64,000 nucleotides of DNA, taken from contig NZ_LDTZ01000013.1 in assembly GCF_001186365.1 (NCBI RefSeq), positions 558,001-622,000 of the forward strand, read 5' to 3'. The notes below the pieces were generated by a model, which saw nothing but the letters and a program-made list of their open reading frames with translations, was not told the origin of the DNA and did no database searches. This DNA comes from Gordonia jacobaea (GTDB lineage Bacteria > Actinomycetota > Actinomycetes > Mycobacteriales > Mycobacteriaceae). This document shows positions 9,901-20,100 of this stretch, in pieces. A program made the position numbers and the translations under genes. The stretch's first letter is position 1. The number at the start of each line of letters is the position of its first letter.

Positions 9901-11690
9901 GGCACGAACTCACGTGGCCGGAGCGACCCCTGACCCGGCAAACCCCAGACGCCTCATCTTCCGACGCCTCTACTGAGCGCTGGGTCGTGGTCGGGCGCGA
10001 CGTCGGTGCTGCCCTCGCGGCGCGTCTCGGCGCCGACTCGGTGCGCATCGTCGACGAGAACGAGGTCGCGACGCTGACCGCTGCCGACGACCTGGCCGAC
10101 GTCGACCGCGTGCTCTACGCACCCGCACCGCTGACGACAGACGAAATCTTCGGCGCCGCAGCGGGTTACCGCATCTTCGGCGTCTCCCGGTCGCTCGTCT
10201 CGGCACTGCACGGACTCGACTCACCGCCGCGACTTCACTTCCTGACGCGCAACGCGCAGCCGATCTCCGAAGGCGATCGCGCCGCCGCCGCTCAGGCTGT
10301 GCTGTGGGGTCTCGGACGGTCGCTGGCACTCGAGCATCCCGAGTTCTGGGGATCGGTCGTCGACATCGACGAATCGGTACCGCCCACGCTCGCAGCGGGC
10401 TACCTCATCGCCGAGACCACCGAGGCCGCGGTCGACGACCGCGAGGATCAGGTGGTGTATCGCGCCGGAATCCGCCGCGTGCCGCGACTCACGCGCGCCG
10501 CAGCGTTGCCGCTCCCGGATGACGACCGCCTGGCGTCCGAGGGCGCTCACCTCGTTGTCGGTGCCACCGGCAATATCGGACCACACCTGATCCGACAGTT
10601 GGCATCGATGGGTGCGGGCACTGTCGTGGCGGTGTCGCGCAATCCGGGCGACCGCCTCGACGGAGTGATCACCGAACTCGCGGCGCAGGGCACCACCGTG
10701 ATTCCGATAGCGGCCGACGCCACCGATCGCGACGACATGGCAGCGCTGTTCGCACGCTTCGGCGCAGAGCTTCCGCGGCTCGACGGGGTGTACCTCGCCG
10801 CATTCGGCGGTGGCCCGGTGACGCTGACCGACATGTCCGACGACGACGTCTCCGCCATGTTCCGGCCCAAGCTCGACGCGCTCGCGGTGCTGCATAACAT
10901 GACGGTGAGCACCGGTGTGGATCGTTTCGTCGTCTTCTCGTCCATCTCGGGCCTCACCGGATCGCGGTGGTTGTCGCATTACGCCGCGACCACCACCTTC
11001 CTCGACGCCTTTGCGCACGCCCGTCGTGCGGCCGGTCTTGCTGCGACGACCATCAATTGGGGGCTGTGGCAGTCGCTCGACGAGGTCCAGGACGAGATCG
11101 AACGTCAGGTGACGCGCGGCTCCGGTCTGCTCCCGATGGACGATCCGACCGCGATTCGTGCGCTGGTGTCTGCGACCGCTCCCGGCGCGCCGGTGCGCTC
11201 GACGGTGGTCGCGGCCGACTGGCCGACCCTTGCCGCGGCCTACCGCACCCGTGCGGTACTGCGCATCGTCGACGATCTCGTCGACGAGCCAGAGCTGCCG
11301 AGTTCCGACGGGCCGACCGAGTTGCGCGAGGCGCTCGCGGGTGCCGAACCGTCGCAGCGAAGGGAACTGCTCAGCGACCACGTCGCAGCACTGGTCGCCA
11401 AGGTGATGGGGTTGTCGTCGCCTCAAGAACTCGACGCCACCACCGGGTTCTTCCAGTTCGGGATGGACTCGTTGATGACGGTAACACTCCAGCGCGCGCT
11501 GAGTGAATCGCTCGGCGAGCAATTGCCCACGTCTGTGGTGTTCGACTATCCGACAGTCGAAGCACTGACCGGGTACCTCGCGTCGACGCTGCCCGAGATG
11601 GTCGACGCGACCGACGAAGCACCCGACGACTCCTTCGACGAACTCTCCGAAGACGAACTGTTGAAAGCACTTTCCGAAAGGCTGGGCTGA
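6921..11690 (+). CDS. ppsB: Type I PKS 2, PpsA/PpsB-like hybrid (ACP-KS-AT-KR-ACP)
   Basis: Start is the ATG that shares one base with the PKS1 stop (TGATG), giving 1589 residues. Order: N-terminal carrier (Ser43 in GVGSRDSV), KS (Cys270), AT (Ser719 in an unusual GQSMGE; VASH 818-821), KR (GATGNIG from 1214; Tyr1354), carrier (Ser1517 in GMDSLM), acidic tail SEDELLKALSERLG. The carrier-KS-AT half closely resembles PKS1, whereas the KR, last carrier and tail resemble PpsB as I recall it; mycobacterial PpsB has no N-terminal carrier. The KR has YAATT where most have YAAAN, so the catalytic Asn position is Thr1358. One malonate-type extension with ketoreduction is expected. The tail pairs with the PpsC-type N-terminal helix of PKS3. 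Confidence 0.92.
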   Translation: MAAHDFDDNSLREWMVDHLVAMTGCARHEVDPEASMADLGVGSRDSVVLSGELSELLRRHVSPVEFWEHPTINSLVHYLLHDEPIDVSDHTVSADTLDDPIAVVGMSCRLPGGVHGTAQFWDFLSTGGDAVGTVPAERWERFDDGTPEVRGALESTTRHGAFLDDIAGFDADFFEITAREAAKMDPQQRLLLETAWEALENAGIAPGTLKRSPTGVFVGACVSEYGFLASTDLPGVDAWNNLGGALSIIANRLSYFLDLRGPSMTIDTACSSSLVAIHLACQSLRLQDCNVALAAGVNLLLSPAVFHGFDQSAALSTSGACHSFDADADGFVRGEGAGVVVLKRLGDALRDGDRVLAVVRGSAVNQDGHSNGLFAPNPAAQMEVLRAAYANAGIAAHDVDFVETHGTGTLLGDPIEARALGTVLGRGRQADKPLLLGAVKSNLGHLEAAAGVAGFIKTVLAVQRGTIPANLHYRNPNPHIPFEQLRLRVVDSATAWPTTEGPRRAGVSSFGFGGTNAHVVLEQAPSVRRAAAADDDPVQAVATLVISGKSPARVSAQAAAIAEWMDSDGAGVPLPDIAHTLNHHRAALPVFGSVTARDRAGAIAGLVALAAGESAEGVRLPANASPGPGTVFVYSGQGSQWVSMAAALLTDEPAFAAAIDELDDDFVADVGFSLRDVISEQKDLHGDAEVQPVLLGIQLALTKLWGSYGVHPDAVIGQSMGEVTAAVVAGALTQAEGLRVIAVRSTLMARLGGQGAVALLRVGADEVEELLTTHTGVEISGRLAPRQTVVAGPVDAVDAVVAQVSETGRFARRVNMEVASHTALMDPILDELRCALEGLTPRQPRIDFFSTVTPGTTPTADADYWVANVRQPVSLAEAVGAAALENATFVEISPHPMLTQAVAETLENTDALHNVIGTLIRDGDDTVSFHTAVSAAATTRPPSTPHPPEPHPVLPATPWQHVEYWMPTPQRHAEQVATSAPTGPVDTAIPAQWWHELTWPERPLTRQTPDASSSDASTERWVVVGRDVGAALAARLGADSVRIVDENEVATLTAADDLADVDRVLYAPAPLTTDEIFGAAAGYRIFGVSRSLVSALHGLDSPPRLHFLTRNAQPISEGDRAAAAQAVLWGLGRSLALEHPEFWGSVVDIDESVPPTLAAGYLIAETTEAAVDDREDQVVYRAGIRRVPRLTRAAALPLPDDDRLASEGAHLVVGATGNIGPHLIRQLASMGAGTVVAVSRNPGDRLDGVITELAAQGTTVIPIAADATDRDDMAALFARFGAELPRLDGVYLAAFGGGPVTLTDMSDDDVSAMFRPKLDALAVLHNMTVSTGVDRFVVFSSISGLTGSRWLSHYAATTTFLDAFAHARRAAGLAATTINWGLWQSLDEVQDEIERQVTRGSGLLPMDDPTAIRALVSATAPGAPVRSTVVAADWPTLAAAYRTRAVLRIVDDLVDEPELPSSDGPTELREALAGAEPSQRRELLSDHVAALVAKVMGLSSPQELDATTGFFQFGMDSLMTVTLQRALSESLGEQLPTSVVFDYPTVEALTGYLASTLPEMVDATDEAPDDSFDELSEDELLKALSERLG

Positions 11691-11696
11691 GCACCG

Positions 11697-14600
11697 ATGA
11701 CTCCCGAGGCCACCGATCGACGGGCGATCATCACCGATGCGCTCCGCAGGATCGACGATCTGACCAAGAAACTCGCCATCGCAGAAAAGAGCGAGACCGA
11801 ACCCATTGCCGTCGTCGGCATGGGCTGTCGACTTCCCGGTGAAGTGAACAACCCGGACGACTACTGGGACTTGCTCACCGAAGGCCGCAGCGGCGTGGTC
11901 CGTGTTCCCGCCAACCGTTGGGACGCAGACCAATTCGCTACCGACGATCACACCGTGCCCGGCACGATCGTCACCAACCAGGGCGGCTTCCTCACGCACT
12001 GGGATCCGGACCAGTTCGACGCCGAGTTCTTCGGACTGACGCCCCGCGAAGCCGTCGGCATGGACCCGCAACAACGACTCCTCATGGAAGTTGCGTGGGA
12101 AGCAATCGAAGACGCCGGCCTGACGCCGAAAGCATTGCGCGGCACACAAACCGGTGTCTTCGTCGGCATGACGACCAACGACTACACACTGTCATTCGCG
12201 GGCAAGCTGGCACCGGCAGATCTCGATCCCTACATCCCGTTCGGCAACGCCGCCAACTTCGCGGCCGGACGCCTGTCGTACTTCTTGGGACTGAACGGAC
12301 CCGCTGTCGTCACCGACACGGCCTGCTCGTCGTCGTTGGTCGCCATCCACCTCGCGTGCCAGAGCTTGCGGCGGCGCGAGGCCGACGCCGCGCTCGCCGC
12401 GGGCGTCAATCTCAACCTCTCCCCGGAGAACAGCATCGCCTGCTCGCGCTGGGGCATGCTCGCACCAGACGGCACATGCAAGACCTTCGACGCCGATGCC
12501 AACGGATACGTGCGTAGCGAGGGCTGCGGTGTGGTCGTGCTCAAGCGACTCGAGGACGCGACCCGCGACGGCGACAGGGTGCTCGCCGTCATTCGTGGTA
12601 CGGGCGTCAACCAGGATGGCGCGAGCAGCGGGCAGACCGTTCCCAACGGTCCGGCGCAGCAAGCTCTGATGCGACGAGTGCTCGCCGCATCGCGACTCGA
12701 GCCCGCCGACATCGACTACGTCGAGGCGCACGGAACCGGCACACCGCTCGGCGACCCGATCGAACTCGACGCGCTCTACAACGTCTTCGGAGACCGTAAG
12801 GACTCGTCGCCGCTGATCATCGGATCGGTGAAGACCAACCTCGGACACCTCGAATCCGCCTCGGGTGTCGCAGGTTTCATCAAGACCGTGTTGGCCGTCG
12901 GCAAAGCGCACATCCCACGACAACTTCACTTCTCGAGCCTGAACCCCCATGCGTGTGCCGGCGCGTCGACCTTCACCGTCGCGGCCGAGCCCGTCGATTG
13001 GCCCGAGACGGATCACCCGCGCCGCGCGGGTGTGTCGTCCTTCGGGGTCAGCGGGACGAACGCGCACATCGTCGTCGAGCAGGCACCGCAGGTCGCAGGC
13101 GAAACGGCACTCACCCCCGAACCACTGGTCAGCACGCTCGTGGTTGCAGGCAAGACCGCGGAGCGCGTCGCGTCGACCGCTGCCGTACTTGCCGAGTGGC
13201 TTGCCGGCGCCGGGGCTGACACCCCGCTGTCAGCGGTGGCTGACACCCTGGCCAACCACCGAGCAACCTTCCCGGTCTTCGCGACGGTCACCGCGGCCGA
13301 CCACACCAACGCCGTCGCGGGCCTGCGCGCGGTCGCGGGCGGGTACAAGTCACCGGGTGTTGTCGGCGTCCGCGACGCCGTGCGCACGCCCGGCACCGTG
13401 TTCGTCTACTCCGGACAGGGTTCCCAGTGGGCGGGTATGGGCAAGCGCCTTCTCGAACACGAGCCGGCCTTCGCCGCCGCAGTCGACGAGCTGGAGCCGG
13501 ATTTCGTTGCACACGCCGGCTTCTCACTCCGCGAGACGATCGCGGCGGGTGAGTCGGTCACGGGTATCGACCGCATCCAGCCGGCACTCGTCGGTATCCA
13601 TTTGGCACTCACCGCGCTCTGGCGCGCCAAAGGCGTCGAGCCCGCCGCGGTGATCGGCCACTCGATGGGCGAGGTCACCGCGGCAGTCGTGTCGGGAGCG
13701 TTGAGCGTCGGTGACGGACTCAAGGTGATCTCGACACGCTCCCGGCTGATGTCGGCGCTGTCGGGTCAGGGTGCGATGGCGCTGCTCGGACTCGACGCCC
13801 GGGCTGCCGAAGACCTCATCGCCGACTTCGACGACCTGACCGTAGCGGTGTATGCGGCGCCGGGGCAGACCGTCATCGCCGGCCCACCCGAACAGGTCGA
13901 CGCCGCGATCGCCCGTGTCGCAGCCACCGACCGACTCGCGCGCCGAGTCGAGGTCGACGTCGCGTCGCATCACCCGATCATCGATCCGATCCTTCCTGAC
14001 CTGCGCGTGGCACTCGCCGACATCTCGCCTCGCACGCCGACGATTCCGCTGCTCTCGACGGCGGATCCCTCCGGCGCGGTATCGCCACGGATGGACGCCG
14101 ACTACTGGTGTGCCAACCTGCGCAATCCGGTGCGCTTCGATCCCGTGGTCGCCGCAGCCGGTGCACAGTACGGGACCTTTGTGGAAGTCAGCCCTCATCC
14201 CGTGCTGACGTACGCGCTCGACGACATCCTCCGCGCGGGCAAGAACAACGTCCTCGGCACGCTCTACCGCGACACCGACGATCTGGTCACGTTCGCCACG
14301 AGTCTCGCAGCGGTTCGCACCACCACACCGCCGTCTGTGCCCGCGGCCGGGCCGTTCGTTCGGCTGCCGCACACTCCGTGGCATCACTCGCGCTACTGGG
14401 TTCAGGTGCCCGAGACGGACGGAGCTGTCGCTCGCGCCGCATTGTCGAGTACCGAGGCACCGTCGGGTCCTGCCGGGCGGAATAGTGGCGGTGAAACCGA
14501 AAACGTCGGTGCCGGTGAGGTTTTCGACGACTGGTTCATGACACTCGCGTGGCGTGAACGTGCGCTGGACACCCTCGCCGACACCGATCAGAACTGGGTT

Positions 14601-17147
14601 GTCGTCTCCGACGATTCGTCGGCAGCTGACCTCGCCGCTCTCCTCGACGCAGGCACGGTCGTGGCACCCGATGCGTTGACCCCGGCGGCGCTCTCGCCCG
14701 CGACGCACGTGCTCTTCGCACCGCGACCAGTCGTCGCGGATTCAGCTCGCGCCGCACGTCGCATCTTCGGCGAGGCACGACGTACCGCCGCCGCGCTCGC
14801 TGCCGCCAACACCCCGCTACGTATGTACATCCTCACCCGCAATGCGGCTCCGGTCGCCGAAGGTGAGGCCGCAGATCCGGCGCAGGCCGTGCTGTGGGGA
14901 TTCGGTCGCACGCTGGCGCTCGAACGGCCTGAACTCTTCGGCGGACTGCTGGATATCGATGCGACGGTGCCCGCAGAACTCGTCGCCCGTCATGTGGCGA
15001 CGAATGCCGCCGCGAACGACGGCGAGGATCAGGTCGTCTACCGCGCGGGGCAGCGACTGGTGCCGCGGCTCGCACGCACCGACGTTCCCACCGGTATCAC
15101 GCAACTGCCTGCAGACCGCACACAGCTGGTCGTCGGCGCCACCGGCAACGTCGGCCCCGATCTGGTGCGGCAACTCGCCGCACTCGGCGCCACAACCGTT
15201 GTCGCAGTGTCGCGCCGGGGAGGCTCTGCGCTGTCCGAGCTGACCGACGAACTCGCTGAACGTGGGACGACGCTCGTCTCGCACGCCGCGGATGCCGCCG
15301 ATCCCGTTGCGATGGCCGAATTGTTCGCGCGCTTCGGCACCGATCTACCGCCGCTCGACGGCGTGTACGTCGCGGCCCTCGCCGGCGGGGCAGGCGAGTT
15401 GATCGACATGTCCGACGACGACGCGGCCGCCATGTTCCGGCCCAAGATCGATGCAGTGGACGTGCTGCACCGTCTGACGGTGAGCACGCCGGTCAATCGC
15501 TTCGTACTCTTCTCCTCGATCACGGGCCTGTTCGGTTCACGCTGGCTGGGGCACTACACCGCGGCGAACGCCTATGCCGACGCACTGGCGTACGCACGAC
15601 ACGCGATGGGTCTGGCGGCCACGGTCATCGACTGGGGCCTGTGGAAGTCGTGGGCCGACGCACAGCCCGAGACGGCGTCCGCAGGTCTCACACCGATGCC
15701 CAACGACGTCGCCATCGGCACACTCGGTCGCCTCCTCGACCCCTCCGCCGGTGTGCGCCCGATCGTCCTCGCCGCCGACTGGGAGCGGCTCGCCGAGTCG
15801 TATCGGATGCGTACTTCTTTCAAGGTCGTCGACGAGTTGCTGGGGGCCGACGAGGCCGCCGACCTCGCGGCGCTGCCTTCCGCGCGTCCGGGCACCGTGT
15901 TGGGGGAGTCCATCGACGGGGATACCAACGGGGCCGCTGCCATCTTCCAGGCACGCCTGGATCCCGACGATCTGCCCTACCCGGGTTCGCATCTCGTTCA
16001 AGGTGTGCAGGTCGTCCCGGCGTCGGTCCTCATCGCGACCGTCGCCGCAGCGGCACGCGAGAGTGGCGCGGCAGGAGTCGGTGATGTGCGGTTCCAGTAC
16101 CCGGTCGTCGCCGACCGCCCGCGGGTCGTTCGGGTGCGAATCGGCACCGACGGCACCGTGACGGTGGCATCGACGACGTCTCCGAATGCCGCGGCCGACA
16201 GGTGGGTCACCCACGTCACCGCCACCACAATCGACACCCCGGTCGACCTGACGCCCGGCGCACTCACCGATCCGGCACCGTCAGGGTTCGACGCGGCGCA
16301 GGCCGAAGGACTTCAGGAACGCTGGGGAATCGACGGGCGTCCGTATCCCTGGTCGGTCGGTGACCACTCGGCAACCCCGGGCACCCTGACCGCCGAGGTC
16401 GGGACCACGTCCCTCGACTCCGCGGGGCAATCTGCGATCGCTTTCGTCGATGCGGCAATACATCTCGCGCGACTCCTCGACAGTTCACACGACGGCTTGA
16501 TGTTCCCGTCGTCGGTCGACTCGGTCGCACTCGACGTCGAGTCCGCTGCGTCGGCTGGGCACGTCGAGCTGCGCCACCGTGCCGGTGACGCCGATGGTTT
16601 CAGCACCGACGTCGTCGTCAGCGCACCCGACGGCACCGTCACCGTTGCACTGCGCGGACTGAGGTTCGCCGGGGCAGCCGCGCCTGCACCCGACACCGCC
16701 GAGGCCCTGGTGCCCGCTGTCGACGCACCGGTCTGGGCGGAGCTCACCGAGGACGAGACCCGAGCGCAACTGCGAGATCGCCTGCGCGCCATACTCGCTC
16801 GCGAAATCGGCATGCCGACGGACGCACTGCGCATCGATCAACCGTTCCCCGAACTCGGCCTGGACTCGATGATGGCGATGACCGTGCTTCGCGACGCACG
16901 ACAGCTCGTCGGCATGGATCTATCGGCGACGATGCTCTGGAACCACCCAACGGTCGAGGCAATGAGCGACCTCCTCACCGACCTGCTCGAGCCCGCACGA
17001 CGCTCCGCAGCAACCGAACCCGAGCCGGACGACTCAGACGTCGACAGCGTGCTCGACAGCCTGTTCGACAGCGTGGAATCGCTGTCCGACGATCCCCTTG
17101 CCGGCGCGGAATCCGTGTCGGCATCCAGCGAGAGTGGTGACGCATGA
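11697..17147 (+). CDS. ppsC: Type I PKS 3, PpsC-like start but KS-AT-KR-DH-ACP and no ER
   Basis: 1816 residues against about 2190 for PpsC. An N-terminal docking helix (DRRAIITDALRRIDDL) leads into KS (Cys210, VEAHGTGT, KTNLGHLE), AT (Ser656 in GHSMGE; VASH 755-758), then KR (GATGNVG from 1147; Tyr1287 and Asn1291 in YTAAN), then a dehydratase-like fold (His1432 in HLVQGVQVVP; Asp1585 in DAAIH), then carrier (Ser1724 in GLDSMM). The DH therefore lies after the KR, unlike the usual AT-DH-KR order, and no ER (no GGVG nucleotide loop) is present. The N-terminal half reads like PpsC, the KR like PpsB, and DH plus carrier plus the tail VLDSLFDSVES like PKS1/PpsA. It begins 6 bases after the PKS2 stop and overlaps PKS4 by ATGA. 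Confidence 0.92.
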   Translation: MTPEATDRRAIITDALRRIDDLTKKLAIAEKSETEPIAVVGMGCRLPGEVNNPDDYWDLLTEGRSGVVRVPANRWDADQFATDDHTVPGTIVTNQGGFLTHWDPDQFDAEFFGLTPREAVGMDPQQRLLMEVAWEAIEDAGLTPKALRGTQTGVFVGMTTNDYTLSFAGKLAPADLDPYIPFGNAANFAAGRLSYFLGLNGPAVVTDTACSSSLVAIHLACQSLRRREADAALAAGVNLNLSPENSIACSRWGMLAPDGTCKTFDADANGYVRSEGCGVVVLKRLEDATRDGDRVLAVIRGTGVNQDGASSGQTVPNGPAQQALMRRVLAASRLEPADIDYVEAHGTGTPLGDPIELDALYNVFGDRKDSSPLIIGSVKTNLGHLESASGVAGFIKTVLAVGKAHIPRQLHFSSLNPHACAGASTFTVAAEPVDWPETDHPRRAGVSSFGVSGTNAHIVVEQAPQVAGETALTPEPLVSTLVVAGKTAERVASTAAVLAEWLAGAGADTPLSAVADTLANHRATFPVFATVTAADHTNAVAGLRAVAGGYKSPGVVGVRDAVRTPGTVFVYSGQGSQWAGMGKRLLEHEPAFAAAVDELEPDFVAHAGFSLRETIAAGESVTGIDRIQPALVGIHLALTALWRAKGVEPAAVIGHSMGEVTAAVVSGALSVGDGLKVISTRSRLMSALSGQGAMALLGLDARAAEDLIADFDDLTVAVYAAPGQTVIAGPPEQVDAAIARVAATDRLARRVEVDVASHHPIIDPILPDLRVALADISPRTPTIPLLSTADPSGAVSPRMDADYWCANLRNPVRFDPVVAAAGAQYGTFVEVSPHPVLTYALDDILRAGKNNVLGTLYRDTDDLVTFATSLAAVRTTTPPSVPAAGPFVRLPHTPWHHSRYWVQVPETDGAVARAALSSTEAPSGPAGRNSGGETENVGAGEVFDDWFMTLAWRERALDTLADTDQNWVVVSDDSSAADLAALLDAGTVVAPDALTPAALSPATHVLFAPRPVVADSARAARRIFGEARRTAAALAAANTPLRMYILTRNAAPVAEGEAADPAQAVLWGFGRTLALERPELFGGLLDIDATVPAELVARHVATNAAANDGEDQVVYRAGQRLVPRLARTDVPTGITQLPADRTQLVVGATGNVGPDLVRQLAALGATTVVAVSRRGGSALSELTDELAERGTTLVSHAADAADPVAMAELFARFGTDLPPLDGVYVAALAGGAGELIDMSDDDAAAMFRPKIDAVDVLHRLTVSTPVNRFVLFSSITGLFGSRWLGHYTAANAYADALAYARHAMGLAATVIDWGLWKSWADAQPETASAGLTPMPNDVAIGTLGRLLDPSAGVRPIVLAADWERLAESYRMRTSFKVVDELLGADEAADLAALPSARPGTVLGESIDGDTNGAAAIFQARLDPDDLPYPGSHLVQGVQVVPASVLIATVAAAARESGAAGVGDVRFQYPVVADRPRVVRVRIGTDGTVTVASTTSPNAAADRWVTHVTATTIDTPVDLTPGALTDPAPSGFDAAQAEGLQERWGIDGRPYPWSVGDHSATPGTLTAEVGTTSLDSAGQSAIAFVDAAIHLARLLDSSHDGLMFPSSVDSVALDVESAASAGHVELRHRAGDADGFSTDVVVSAPDGTVTVALRGLRFAGAAAPAPDTAEALVPAVDAPVWAELTEDETRAQLRDRLRAILAREIGMPTDALRIDQPFPELGLDSMMAMTVLRDARQLVGMDLSATMLWNHPTVEAMSDLLTDLLEPARRSAATEPEPDDSDVDSVLDSLFDSVESLSDDPLAGAESVSASSESGDA

Positions 17148-20100
17148 AGACGACCTACAACCGTGTCGCGGCCATGAACCCCACCCAGCGCGGCGCGCTG
17201 GTGGAGCAGTTCGACAAGGCGGCCCGCATCTCTGGCGCCGAGCCCATCGCTGTCGTCGGAATCGGCTGCCGCCTTCCCGGCGACGTCCACGGTCCTGACG
17301 ATTTCTGGAAGCTGCTGACCGAGGGTCGCGACGCGATCGTCGAGGTGCCCGCCGACCGCTGGGATGCCGACGAGTACTACGACCCCGACCCGAGTGTGCC
17401 CGGCCGAATGCCTTCGAAGTGGGGCGGGTTCCTCTCCGACATAGGCGGATTCGACGCTGACTACTTCGGCATCACCCCGCGCGAGGCCGAGGCGATGGAC
17501 CCGCAGCAGCGTGTGCTCCTCGAGGTCGCGTGGGAAGCTCTGCAGAACGCGGGGTACTCGCCGGAAACGGTCAACGGTGTGCGCGCCAATGTGATGATGG
17601 GCGTCTATTACAACGAGTATCAGGCCAAGTCCGCCGGTAATCAGGACGCGATCGACGCCTACTCCGCGACCGGAAACGCGCACAGCGTGACTGTCGGTCG
17701 AGTCGCCTACCTCCTGGGTCTGCGTGGCCCCGCCGTCGCCGTCGACACTGCGTGCTCGTCGTCGTTGGTCTCGCTGCACCTGGCCTGCCAGAGCCTGCGC
17801 TCGCGCGAGACCGACCTCGGACTCGCAGGCGGCGTCAATCTCATCCAACAGCCCGAAACCCAGTTGGCACTTGGCAAGTGGGGAATGCTTTCGCCACGCG
17901 GCCGGTGCAATGCATTCGATGTCGCGGCCGACGGCTTCGTCCGTGGCGAGGGCGCGGGCGTCGTGGTGCTCAAGCGTCTCACCGACGCCGTGCGTGACGG
18001 CGACCGTGTCTTCGCGGTGATCCGTGGCTCCGCGACCAACCAGGACGGCCGGTCCAACGGGCTCACCGCACCGAATGCGCCCGCGCAGAAGGAGGTCATC
18101 GCACGCGCCTTGGCATCCGGCGATGTGCAGGCGTCGTCGGTCAATTTCATCGAAACCCACGGCACCGGAACAGCACTCGGCGACCCGATCGAGTTCGATG
18201 CCCTCGCCGCCGTCTACGGCAAGGGCAGCGCGCCGCTGGCTCTCGGCGCCGTGAAGTCCAACTTCGGACATCTCGAGGCCGCCGCGGGTATCGCGGGCTT
18301 CATCAAAGCGGTGCTGTCGGTCCACCACGCTCAGATCCCGCCGAATCTGCACTTCACACAATGGAATCCGGCCATCGACACGAAGGGCACACGATTCGTC
18401 GTGCCCACCGAGGCATCGCCGTGGCCGGTCGCCGACGCTCCGCGTCGTGCGGGGGTCTCGTCGTTTGGTCTCGGTGGTACCAACGCGCACATCGTGATCG
18501 AGCAGGGCCCCGAGCCCGTACGGTCGACGAGTTCGGAATCGACGGCCACCCCGGAGGCTGTGACGTTGTTCGTCACCGGCAAGACGGCCGACCGGGCGGA
18601 GACGTGGGCGCAGATCCTCGCCGACTGGCTCGAGAGCGATCCGGCCGTGTCGTTGGTCGACGTCGCCCACACGCTCGACCGCCAGCGCGGCCGCACCGAC
18701 CTCGTCGGCAGTGTCTCTGCGCGCACCAGAACCGAAGCCGTCGCGGGTCTCCGCGCGCTGGCCGAGCGGTCACCGGCAGCGGGAGTCGTCGCACCGATCA
18801 AGCGGGCACGTGGCACCGGCACCGTCTTCTGCTACTCGGGACAGGGTGCGCAGTGGGCAGGCATGGGCCGACGCCTCCTCGCAGAAGAGCCTGCTTTCGC
18901 CGCGGCGATCGACGAGATCGAGCCGGATTTCGTTGCACAGGTGGGCTTTTCGCTGCGCGACACGCTCACCTCCGGCGACGCTGTCGTCGGAATCGACCGA
19001 ATCCAGCCGGTTCTCGTCGGCGTGCAGTTGGCACTCACAGCACTGTGGCGCTCACGCGGTGTCGAGCCGGATGCGGTGATCGGCCACTCCATGGGCGAGG
19101 TCGCCGCCGCGATCGTCTCCGGGGGACTCAGCCGCGCCGATGGTCTCAAGGTCATCGCGACCCGCTCGAAGCTGATGGCAGTGCACCTCTCCGGCCAGGG
19201 CGCGATGGCATTGCTCGAAGCCGACGCCACCACCACCGAGGCCCTTCTACGCAACTACGACGACGTGTCGCTCGCGGTCTACGCTTCACCACGGCAAAGC
19301 GTCGTCGCAGGCCCGCCCGAGCAGATCGAGAAGGTCATCGCCGAGGTGCAGGGCCGCAACCTCTTGGCGCGACGCGTCGAGGTCGATGTCGCCTCGCACC
19401 ACCGAACCGTCGACCCGATTCTCGTCGATCTGCGGTCGGCGCTGACCGATCTCACACCGACGACGCCGCGCATCCCGCTGCTGACCACGGTGGCCCGCGA
19501 GGGCGAGTCGACCGTGCTCGACGCCGACTACTGGGCACGTAACCTGCGCAATCCCGTGCGCTTCTCACAGGCGGTGACCCGGGCCGCAGAGTCGTACTCG
19601 ACGTTCATCGAGATGAGCCCGCACCCGCTGCTCACCCACGCGATAGGCGACGCACTCTCGGTCGCGCGGCCGCGTGGCGATGTCGCGGTGTTCGGCAGCA
19701 TCGTCCGCAACGAGGACGAGACCCTGGTCTTCCACGCGAATCTGGCAGCGGTGCAGGCGGGGTCGGAGACGACACAGCGAGTTGACGGTTCACTGGTCGA
19801 CCTTCCGCCCAACCGCTGGCATCACACCCGCTACTGGATGGCGACCGCACCGTCGACGTCGAGTGCGGGCGCACACCCGTTCCTCGGTACCCACGTCGAA
19901 CTCCCCGCTGCCGCAGGCCATCTGTGGCAGAGCGAGATCGGCGTCGAGAGCACAGTGTGGCTGGCCGACCACCGTGTGCACGGGCAGGCCATCATGCCTG
20001 CTGCGGGATTCACCGAGATGGTTCTCGCCGCTGGTTCCGAAGCACTCGGAGTGCCCGCACAACAACTTCAACTCGCTCAGGTCGAGGTGGAGCAGATGCT

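Noticed and set aside
10221..12149. Long minus-strand open frame (642 codons) across PKS2/PKS3
   Set aside because: Shadow of high-GC PKS coding sequence; composition rich in Arg, His and Gly, no start signal, no family motif.
14530..15540. Possible enoyl reductase in PKS3
   Set aside because: The segment is the KR structural half and KR; there is no ER nucleotide loop or zinc-free MDR pattern.
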